From the NCBI GenBank assembly GCA_023411405.1, contig JAEYOU010000108.1, forward strand, positions 1 to 5,434: DNA of 5,434 nt, written 5' to 3'. The position numbers and the translations under genes are program-made. Positions 1-4,694 of this stretch are shown here, in pieces; the stretch's first letter is position 1, and every line of letters begins with the position of its first letter. Under the pieces are notes generated by a model that saw only the letters and a program-made list of their open reading frames with translations, was not told the DNA's origin and ran no database searches. The DNA is from Pseudomonadota bacterium (GTDB lineage: Bacteria > Myxococcota > Myxococcia > Myxococcales > Anaeromyxobacteraceae).

Positions 1-154
1 GGTCCGCCACGCGCGCGCCGGGCCCGCCTGCGAGCGCCGCCAGCCGCTCCACGAGCGCGGCCGGGTACGCCGGCCGCGCGCGATAGGCCTCCGCGAGCCG
101 GTTGAAGACCCAGCGGGCGTCGTCTTCGGGCGAGATGCCGGCGCGGCGGGACAC
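1..154 (-). CDS. Probable class I SAM-dependent methyltransferase, N-terminal fragment cut by window edge
   Basis: This frame runs open from a GTG at 152-154 to the left edge and gives 51 codons. The residues RWVFNRLAEAYRARPAYP (14-31), then a helix (ALVERLAALAG) and GARVAD at the edge, match the usual start of class I methyltransferases, where a 'F-x-x-xA-x-Y-x-xxRP-x-YP' helix leads into strand 1 and the glycine-rich SAM-binding motif I (VADLGAGTG type). The last partial codon starts with C, which fits the expected Leu after VAD. The substrate cannot be told, because everything from motif I on lies outside. The first in-frame stop upstream is in the arfB-arrayed spacer (TGA at 207-209), and GTG is the first start after it. 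No Shine-Dalgarno is visible; a TACACT hexamer lies at 164-169, ten bases upstream. The gene follows the rescue-factor gene by 65 bases on the same strand and is probably co-transcribed. Confidence 0.68.
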   Translation of the reverse strand, partial: MSRRAGISPEDDARWVFNRLAEAYRARPAYPAALVERLAALAGGPGARVAD

Positions 155-193
155 GGTGCCGGGAGTGTACGACGAGGACCGAGCGGCGCAGGC

Positions 194-221
194 GGGCCTC
201 GGGCTTCAGGCCTCGGGCCTC
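194..221 (-). repeat. Four tandem heptamers, GARGCCY, just after the rescue-factor gene
   Basis: Read on the minus strand, this stretch is GAGGCCC, GAGGCCT, GAAGCCC, GAGGCCC with no spacer. The first unit begins inside the TGA stop of the 220-609 gene, so the array is the immediate 3' untranslated sequence. A related three-unit array in the opposite orientation lies at 625-645, upstream of the same gene. Short heptamer arrays in spacers are known from other bacteria, for example the STRR repeats of cyanobacteria; whether this family is dispersed in this genome cannot be seen here. Confidence 0.65.
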
Positions 222-609
222 AGGCGTACGAGCCCTTGCGGAAGGCCTTCTGCTCGCCTCTCCGCTTCTTCTCGAGGAGCCGTCGCTCCTTCGAGCCGCG
301 GGTGGGCCGGGTCGCCTTGCGGACCTTGGGCTTGCGCGAGAGCGGGGCGAGCGCCGCCCGGAGCCGTTCCAGCGCCGTGCCGCGGTTCTGCGCCTGGCTG
401 CGCCGCTCGGTGGCGGTGACGGTCACGCCCGTGGGGCCGTGGACGAGCCGCACCGCGCTCGCCGTCTTGTTCCGGTGCTGGCCGCCGGGCCCGCCGCCGA
501 CGAAGAACGTCTCCTCGCACTCGCGGAGCAACTCCTCGTCGGAGAGGGCCAGCGCTCGTCGCGCGCGCGCGCGGCGGACCTCCGGGGCGCTCTGCAGGAC
601 CGTCTCCAT
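220..609 (-). CDS. ArfB-like / release-factor-like GGQ peptidyl-tRNA hydrolase (ribosome rescue)
   Basis: The 129-aa product carries the class I release-factor catalytic motif GGGPGGQHRNKTAS (38-51; GGQ at 42-44). The Gln is the residue that enters the peptidyl-transferase centre to hydrolyse peptidyl-tRNA. A strand-loop segment follows (VRLVHGPTGVTVTATERRSQAQNR, 53-76), close to the domain-3 core of RF1/RF2. The C-terminus is a basic tail (KVRKATRPTRGSKERR, 95-110, then Lys/Arg-rich to 125) that strongly resembles the ArfB (YaeJ) tail, which in E. coli lies in the empty mRNA channel of stalled ribosomes. There is no codon-recognition domain, so it should act without a stop codon. The expected role is release of ribosomes stalled on truncated mRNA, in the cytoplasm. 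The ATG at 607-609 has an AGGGGAAG element (617-624) about ten bases upstream. It lies 51 bases after the 661-1038 gene and before the methyltransferase. Family is secure; strict ArfB orthology is less so, because the core lacks the ArfB insertion. Confidence 0.9.
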   Translation of the reverse strand: METVLQSAPEVRRARARRALALSDEELLRECEETFFVGGGPGGQHRNKTASAVRLVHGPTGVTVTATERRSQAQNRGTALERLRAALAPLSRKPKVRKATRPTRGSKERRLLEKKRRGEQKAFRKGSYA

Positions 610-616
610 CGCGGTG

Positions 617-624
617 CTTCCCCT
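617..624 (-). promoter_or_regulatory. Ribosome binding site of the rescue-factor gene
   Basis: The minus strand reads AGGGGAAG here, with the AGGGG core ending ten bases before the ATG at 607-609. It supports that ATG as the start. Its first three bases belong to the 16-base inverted copy described at 622-637, so the site could be partly masked if the two arms pair in the mRNA. Confidence 0.5.
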
Positions 625-645
625 GAAGCCCGAAGCCAGAGGCCT
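625..645 (+). repeat. Three tandem heptamers, GARGCCN, upstream of the rescue-factor gene
   Basis: On the plus strand this is GAAGCCC, GAAGCCA, GAGGCCT. It lies in the 51-base spacer between the 661-1038 and 220-609 genes and is inverted relative to the array at 194-221. Bases 622-637 and 195-210 are inverted copies of each other over 16 positions with one difference. In the transcript that difference gives a U-G wobble, so a continuous 16-bp duplex is possible. The right end (622-624) touches the AGG of the ribosome binding site. Confidence 0.55.
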
Positions 646-660
646 GGCGCCCGTGCTCCC

Positions 661-1038
661 TCAGCTCCCGTACCAGCGCCGCGCCGGCTCCTCGACCGGT
701 GCACGGGCCGGCGCGGCGTCGACGAGCCCGGCGGCGATGAGGCGCGCGAGCGCGGTGCGGACCTCGGCGCCGGACGTCCCGGCGTCCTCGAGGGCGCGGG
801 TGAGATCGGGGAGCCCGCGCGCCTGCTCGAGCAGCTCGCCGAGCAGCACACCGTCCGCAGGCTCCACCTGACGGGGCACCGCCCACGCGGTGAGCGCCGC
901 GTCGAGCGCGGCGCGGCTCTGCCCGCGCGCAGAGAGGACGGCCGTCTGGTAGGCCCCCTGCGCCTCGCGACCGGCGAGCGACAGCGAGAACTTCTGCCCG
1001 CGCGGCCAGCGCGGCCCGTCGTGCCTGCCTGAAAACAT
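661..1038 (-). CDS. Small protein of unknown function with a winged-helix-like C-terminal half
   Basis: I do not recognise a named family for this 125-aa product. The N-terminal part (1-55) is basic at first (RHDGPRWPRGQKF) and then has a segment SLSLAGREAQGAYQTAVLSA that looks helical. The C-terminal part fits a winged-helix fold: a helix at 64-73 (VLLGELLEQA), then PDLTRALEDAG (77-87), then SGAEVRTALARLIAAGLVDAAP (89-110). The last follows the recognition-helix pattern 'xxxVrxaLxrLxxaGLV' of small transcription regulators. No signal peptide or membrane segment is visible. It is first in a likely three-gene minus-strand transcript. The ATG at 1036-1038 has no good Shine-Dalgarno; a TTGACA lies 30 bases upstream, so the mRNA may have little or no leader. 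It could be an autoregulator of the operon, but that is a guess. Coding bias and position support a real gene. Confidence 0.65.
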   Translation of the reverse strand: MFSGRHDGPRWPRGQKFSLSLAGREAQGAYQTAVLSARGQSRAALDAALTAWAVPRQVEPADGVLLGELLEQARGLPDLTRALEDAGTSGAEVRTALARLIAAGLVDAAPARAPVEEPARRWYGS

Positions 1039-1039
1039 G

Positions 1040-1075
1040 CGTTGATATCCGCCCGATCCCCCCGCGATGTCAACG
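1040..1075. repeat. 10-bp dyad in the divergent promoter region (possible operator)
   Basis: The left arm CGTTGATATC (1040-1049) and the right arm GATGTCAACG (1066-1075) are inverted copies with one mismatch, separated by 16 bases. Each arm contains a -35-like hexamer: TTGACA on the minus strand at 1068-1073 and TTGATA on the plus strand at 1042-1047. AT-containing arms stand out in this GC-rich background. A site for a dimeric regulator, or two face-to-face promoters, would both fit. Confidence 0.45.
1045..1073 (-). promoter_or_regulatory. Candidate minus-strand promoter for the 661-1038 operon
   Basis: A perfect -35 consensus TTGACA (1068-1073, minus strand) is followed after 17 bases by GGATAT (1045-1050). 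The -10 match is weak. Transcription starting seven bases beyond it would begin at or near the ATG at 1038, giving a leaderless message, which fits the lack of a ribosome binding site. The -35 is convincing by sequence; the -10 and start point are inference. Confidence 0.35.
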
Positions 1076-1123
1076 TGGCTCCCGGGGCGCGGCCTCGCGG
1101 GCGGCGAGGCGTGGGGGCGCCTG

Positions 1124-1163
1124 CTCGCCGGCGTGTTTGCGTTCCGGGCCGGACCCCGGCGAG
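1124..1163 (+). promoter_or_regulatory. Hairpin-forming 5' leader just before the LolA-like gene
   Basis: CTCGCCGG (1124-1131) and CCGGCGAG (1156-1163) are perfect inverted 8-mers. The 24 bases between them contain a smaller dyad, TCCGG-G-CCGGA (1143-1153). A further 7-bp hairpin, GCCTCGC/GCGAGGC, lies just upstream at 1092-1110. The outer stem ends three bases before the AGAGG ribosome binding site. In DNA this GC-rich such stems arise easily by chance, so function is not shown. Confidence 0.3.
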
Positions 1164-1165
1164 AC

Positions 1166-1170
1166 TAGAG
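1166..1170 (+). promoter_or_regulatory. Ribosome binding site that sets the LolA-like start
   Basis: AGAGG lies six bases before the ATG at 1177. This, with the hydrophobic segment that begins directly at that ATG, argues against the in-frame ATG at 1042, which would add 45 Arg/Pro/Gly-rich residues and run across the divergent promoter region. Confidence 0.6.
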
Positions 1171-1176
1171 GCTCCC

Positions 1177-1965
1177 ATGGCCCCCTTGTCCGTCGCGCTC
1201 GCGCTCGCCGCCGCCCTCGCCGCCGGGGAGACGTCGCCGGTCCCCCAGGCCGACCCCCCGCCCGGCGCTCCACCGCCCGCCCAGGAGCCTGCGGAGGAGC
1301 CCGCGGAGGCCTCCAAGCCGGAGCGCGAGATCACCGAGGTGCTCCTGCGGAGGTGCATGAACGCTTACGGCGGGAGCCGCGCGCGCGTCCGCCTCGGGCG
1401 CGTGCGCGCGACGGGGAAGCTCTCCTCGCGCCTCCACCCCGGGGAGACGGGCGTTTACGCGCGCACGTTCGTCCGCGGCCGGGGGGTGCGGATCGAGGTG
1501 GCGTTCGCCGGCAGCGCGCCCGAGGTGCAGGTGCTCGACGGGGCCCGCGCGTTCCGCTACGGCGAGCCCGCGCCGAAGCCGGTCTCCGCCGCGCTGCACC
1601 TCGAGGCGGCGCGCCTCGATCTCCCGGCCCTGCTCGAGGACCGCGAGGCGGAGGTGCAGGATCAGGGCGAGGTCGACCACGAGGGGCACAAGCTCCGCGT
1701 GCTCGGGCTCGAGCTCGCCGGCGGCGCGCGCATCGAGGCGGGGATCGATCCGAAGACGGGTCGGATCCTGTACGCGCGCGGGCTCGCCCAGAGCGGCCCG
1801 CGCGAGCTCGAGCTCTTCACCGTGTTCCGCGACTTCCGGACCGTGGACGGGATCCTCATGCCGTTCCGCGAGGAGGGCTACGCCAACGGCGAGGCGACCG
1901 GGGACGTGGTGCTGAGCGCGGTCGAGCTCCTGGACGACGTGCCGGAGGGCACGTTCGACCCTTGA
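1177..1965 (+). CDS. Exported LolA/RseB-like outer-membrane lipoprotein-sorting-type protein
   Basis: The 262-aa product starts with a hydrophobic segment (MAPLSVALALAAALAAG, 1-17) that looks like a Sec signal peptide, although it lacks the usual positive n-region. There is no lipobox Cys. A Pro/Glu/Ala-rich linker (18-50) follows. The body, 51-262, has the pattern of the LolA/LolB/RseB superfamily, a half-barrel that holds lipid or acyl chains: a helix EVLLRRCMNAYGG (54-66), strands with ARVRLGRVRATGKL, the central DGARAFRYGE (121-130), then IDPKTGRILYA (190-200), and FRDFRTVDGILMPFRE (217-232). That last part matches the 'fsDYrxvdGvxlPfr' signature of this fold, and the protein ends with SAVELLDDVPEGTFDP. 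It should be periplasmic. It could carry lipoproteins or another lipid, or sense envelope stress; no LolB, LolCDE or sigma-factor gene is present to decide. It stands alone, divergent from the 661-1038 operon and convergent with the helicase. Confidence 0.75.
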   Translation: MAPLSVALALAAALAAGETSPVPQADPPPGAPPPAQEPAEEPAEASKPEREITEVLLRRCMNAYGGSRARVRLGRVRATGKLSSRLHPGETGVYARTFVRGRGVRIEVAFAGSAPEVQVLDGARAFRYGEPAPKPVSAALHLEAARLDLPALLEDREAEVQDQGEVDHEGHKLRVLGLELAGGARIEAGIDPKTGRILYARGLAQSGPRELELFTVFRDFRTVDGILMPFREEGYANGEATGDVVLSAVELLDDVPEGTFDP

Positions 1966-1976
1966 GCGAGCGGAGC

Positions 1977-1993
1977 GGAGCGCGGCGCGCTCC
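1977..1993. terminator. Short hairpin between convergent genes, possible bidirectional terminator
   Basis: GGAGCGC (1977-1983), loop GGC, GCGCTCC (1987-1993) form a perfect 7-bp stem in the 27-base gap between the plus-strand stop at 1963-1965 and the minus-strand stop at 1993-1995. It shares one base with the helicase stop codon. No T-run follows on either strand, so it is not a classic intrinsic terminator, and some read-through into antisense of the neighbour is likely. Confidence 0.35.
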
Positions 1994-4566
1994 TACTCCC
2001 CGATCCGCACGAGCCGGAGGAACGGCGCGTCGCGATCGAACGCGCCCGTGAGGTCGACCTCGCAGTGCAGGGCCCAGTCCACCTCGCCGGCCTCGTCGAC
2101 GATCCGCTGCACCGCCTCCCAGCGGCGGGGCTCGAGCTCGCGGACGAAGGTGTTGTGCGGCCGGCGCGCGGCGGGCGTGACGTCGATCTTCGGGTGCGCC
2201 GCCCAGTACGGCTCCATCGCCTTCGCGAGCTCGTCGGGGGTCCAGGTGGAGCCCTGCGCCAGCGCGGCGGCCGCCGCGGCGTGGTCCTTGCGCGCCAGCG
2301 CCACGAGCAGCGCGTGCAGCTCGTTCCGCAGCCGCGCCGCGAACGCCCGGGCGTCGGCCCAGGGCGGCGGCGGCCCCAGCGTCTCGGCCACGGCCGCCCG
2401 CGGATCGAACGCCCGCGCCTGGTAGGCTGGATCGCGCAGCTTCTCCCACTCGTCGATGAGCGACGAGTCCACGCCGCGGACCGTTTGCCGGAGGAAGGCG
2501 ATGGCGTCGAGGAGCTCGTCGGTCCGGTAGCTCTCCGGCACGGTCTGCACCAGCGTCTTGTAGGTCTCCGAGAGGTAGCGCAGGAGGAGCCCCTCCGACC
2601 GCTGCAGCTCGTACTCGCGCACGTAGTCGGCGAACGTCATGAACCGCTCGATCATGTCGCGCGCCACCGACTTCGGCCGGATGTTCTCGTGCCCGACCCA
2701 GGGGTGCTTCGCCGCGAACTCGTCGAAGGTCGCGTAGACGAAGTCGCGGTTCGGCTTCGGGTACTCCACCTTCTCGAGCTCCGCCATCCGCTCGTCGTAC
2801 TCCATGCCCTGCGCCTTCATCTCCGCCACCGCCTGCCCCTTGGCGCGGTCGAGCTGCTTCCAGAGGATCGTGTCCGGGTCCTCGAGGATCGACTCGACCA
2901 TCGAGAGCACGTCGAGCGCGTAGGTCTCCCGCTCGACGGGGATCCTCGGCAGGGTGTCGAGCAGGTAGAGCGCGAGCGTGTGGAAGAGCGAGAAGTCGCG
3001 CTGGAGCCCGGGCGCGGTCCGGACGTACGCGCCGGGGTAGCCCTCGATCCGGGTCACGGTCAGGAGCCCCGCCGCGCGCAGCGTGCGGAACCGCTGGGCG
3101 GCCGTGCGGCGATGGCGCGCGCGGACGTAGTCGTTGCCGTGCGAGCGGCCGATGATCTCCACGAGCCGGCCGTACCCGCCGCCGACCTGGGTCGTCTCGC
3201 TCTGCAGCAGGTTCACGAGGAGGCCGAAGGTGACCTCGAACCGGCTCTCCATCGCCTCCGGGACCTTCTCGCGCAGCCGCTCGAAGGTGGCGCGGTCCCA
3301 GTGGACGTACCCCTTGGTCGGCGGCTGCTTCTTGACCACCTTCTTCCCGGCCGCCGCCTTCTCCGAGAGCTTCTTGTTCTCGATGACGTGCTCCGGCGCC
3401 TGGGCGACGACGTAGCCGCGATCGTCGAACCCCTTGCGCCCCGCGCGCCCCGAGATCTGATGGAAGTCGCGGGCGGAGAGGAGCGCGGTCTTCTCCCCGT
3501 CGAACTTGCAGAGCTGGGTGAAGAGCACGGTGCGGATGGGGATGTTCACGCCCATGCCGAGCGTGTCGGTGCCCGAGACCACCTTGAGGAGCCCGCCCTG
3601 CGCGAGCTTCTCGACCAGCAGCCGGTAGCGCGGGAGCAGCCCCGCGTGGTGGATCCCGATCCCATGGCGCAGGTGGCGCTGGAGATCCTTGCCGTACGGA
3701 GAGTCGAACCGGACGCCGGCGAGCGCCTCGGCGATGCGGGCCTTCTCCTCCTTCGAGGAGAAGTTCGCGCTCATGAGGTTCTGCGCCTGCTCCGCCGCGG
3801 CGCGCTGGGTGAAGTTGACGAGGTAGATTGGCGCCTTGTTCGCCCCGACGAGGTCCTCGATCGTCTCGTGCAGGGGCGTCTCGCGGTACTCGAACTCGAG
3901 GGGCACCGGCCGGACCGCGCCGCGGACCGCCGCGATCGGGCGGCCGGTGAGCTGGCCCAGTGACGCCTCGATGAGCTCGGTGTCACCGAGCGTGGCCGAC
4001 ATGAGGAGGAACCGGGTCCGGGGCAGGGTGAGCAGCGGCACCTGCCACGCCACTCCGCGGTCGCGGTCGCCGTAGTAGTGGAACTCGTCCATCACCACCG
4101 CGTCCACCCGCGGGGCGGCCTCGCGGACGGCGAGGTTCATCAGGATCTCGGCGGTGCAGCAGACGATCGGCGCGTCGCGGTTCACGGCCGCGTCGCCGGT
4201 CATCATGCCGACGTTGTCCGGGCCGAAGAGGCGGCAGAGATCGAAGAACTTCTCGTTCACGAGCGCCTTGATCGGGCAGGTGTAGAACGAGCGCTGCCCC
4301 GCGGCCATCGCCTGGAAATGCAGGAACGTGGCCACGAGGGACTTCCCCGAGCCCGTCGGCGTGGCCAGGACGAGGTGGGAGCCGTCGAGGAGGTGGAGGA
4401 TCGCCTCCTCCTGGTGCGGGTAGAGGGCGAGCCCCGTGGACGAGACCCACGTGACGAAGCGATCCAGGATCTCGTCCTGCGCGAGCGCCGCGCCCGCCGC
4501 CGGGAGGAGGGCGGCCAGGGGGGCGTCGGGGGCGGGGGAGGGCGCGGGTGTGGGCTCGGGTCGCAT
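1993..4566 (-). CDS. Ski2-like DEAD/DEAH-box helicase with DUF3516-type C-terminal region
   Basis: The 857-aa product is an ATP-dependent superfamily 2 helicase with a full motif set. Motif I is ATPTGSGKS (68-76), Ia TCPIKALVNEKF (96-107), and the motif-Ib region spans TGDAAVN and CCTAEILMN (123-144). Motif II is DEFH (160-163), III SAT (190-192), IV IYLVNFTQRA (247-256), then HHAGLLPRYR (306-315), V SGTDTLGMGVNIP (331-343), and VI HQISGRAGRKG (369-379). HHAGLLP and the GMGVNIP/QxxGRAGRxG pair are typical of Ski2, Mtr4 and Hel308 enzymes. The remaining 470 residues match the layout of bacterial helicases of the DUF3516 family, known mainly from actinobacteria and myxobacteria; their role is not established, with RNA processing or repair as candidates. 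I chose the ATG at 4564-4566: a start at 4713 would add 49 Arg/Pro/Ala-rich residues and overlap the divergent gene. No Shine-Dalgarno precedes 4566. The N-terminal 27 residues are low-complexity Pro/Ala. Confidence 0.93.
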   Translation of the reverse strand: MRPEPTPAPSPAPDAPLAALLPAAGAALAQDEILDRFVTWVSSTGLALYPHQEEAILHLLDGSHLVLATPTGSGKSLVATFLHFQAMAAGQRSFYTCPIKALVNEKFFDLCRLFGPDNVGMMTGDAAVNRDAPIVCCTAEILMNLAVREAAPRVDAVVMDEFHYYGDRDRGVAWQVPLLTLPRTRFLLMSATLGDTELIEASLGQLTGRPIAAVRGAVRPVPLEFEYRETPLHETIEDLVGANKAPIYLVNFTQRAAAEQAQNLMSANFSSKEEKARIAEALAGVRFDSPYGKDLQRHLRHGIGIHHAGLLPRYRLLVEKLAQGGLLKVVSGTDTLGMGVNIPIRTVLFTQLCKFDGEKTALLSARDFHQISGRAGRKGFDDRGYVVAQAPEHVIENKKLSEKAAAGKKVVKKQPPTKGYVHWDRATFERLREKVPEAMESRFEVTFGLLVNLLQSETTQVGGGYGRLVEIIGRSHGNDYVRARHRRTAAQRFRTLRAAGLLTVTRIEGYPGAYVRTAPGLQRDFSLFHTLALYLLDTLPRIPVERETYALDVLSMVESILEDPDTILWKQLDRAKGQAVAEMKAQGMEYDERMAELEKVEYPKPNRDFVYATFDEFAAKHPWVGHENIRPKSVARDMIERFMTFADYVREYELQRSEGLLLRYLSETYKTLVQTVPESYRTDELLDAIAFLRQTVRGVDSSLIDEWEKLRDPAYQARAFDPRAAVAETLGPPPPWADARAFAARLRNELHALLVALARKDHAAAAAALAQGSTWTPDELAKAMEPYWAAHPKIDVTPAARRPHNTFVRELEPRRWEAVQRIVDEAGEVDWALHCEVDLTGAFDRDAPFLRLVRIGE

Positions 4567-4643
4567 CGCGACAGTTCGTACCGCGCGGCGCGCGGGAGCG
4601 CCAGGGCGGCGGCGAGAGGACGCGCAGGCGCAGGGTGGCGCCC

Positions 4644-4648
4644 GGAGG
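4644..4648 (+). promoter_or_regulatory. Ribosome binding site (GGAGG) of the leader ORF
   Basis: GGAGG is a strong anti-16S match, four bases before the ATG at 4653, which is a short spacing. It is the only good ribosome binding site in the divergent region. The large gene that begins at 4691 has none of its own: the bases just before it are GCCGGCCCCG. Confidence 0.5.
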
Positions 4649-4652
4649 TGCC

Positions 4653-4694
4653 ATGGAGCACAATCCGGCCGCCGGCGTTCGCCGGCCCCGATGA
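4653..4694 (+). CDS. 13-codon leader ORF coupled to the receptor-like gene by ATGA overlap
   Basis: The frame reads MEHNPAAGVRRPR and then TGA. The TGA (4692-4694) overlaps the ATG of the next gene (4691-4693) as ATGA, the usual geometry of translational coupling by re-initiation. It has a GGAGG site while the main gene lacks one, so ribosomes probably load here and pass on. The peptide shows no run of one amino acid and no SecM- or Trp-attenuator-like feature, though it ends with a basic RRPR stretch. It may matter only as a ribosome delivery device. An alternative is that GGAGG is coincidental and the main start is leaderless. Confidence 0.42.
   Translation: MEHNPAAGVRRPR

Noticed and set aside
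560..573. 14-base alternating CG run, possible Z-DNA
   Set aside because: It lies inside the rescue-factor gene and is explained by Arg-Ala codons (RRARARRAL) in a GC-rich genome.
236..871. 211-codon plus-strand frame opposite the rescue-factor gene
   Set aside because: The minus strand has the GGQ motif and ArfB tail; this frame has only Ser/Arg/Pro-rich sequence.
1042..1176. 45-residue N-terminal extension of the LolA-like protein
   Set aside because: It would bury the signal peptide, run through the dyad and promoter region, and ignore the AGAGG site before 1177.
423..1358. 311-codon minus-strand frame across the rescue-factor gene, the small gene and the divergent spacer
   Set aside because: It overlaps three supported features in another frame, and its Ser/Arg/Ala-rich product is typical of a shadow frame.
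2065..3963. 632-codon open frame on the plus strand opposite the helicase
   Set aside because: It is antisense to a gene with a complete helicase motif set. Its product is a Leu/Arg/Glu/Val-rich composition with no motif, as expected from the reverse complement of GC-rich third positions.
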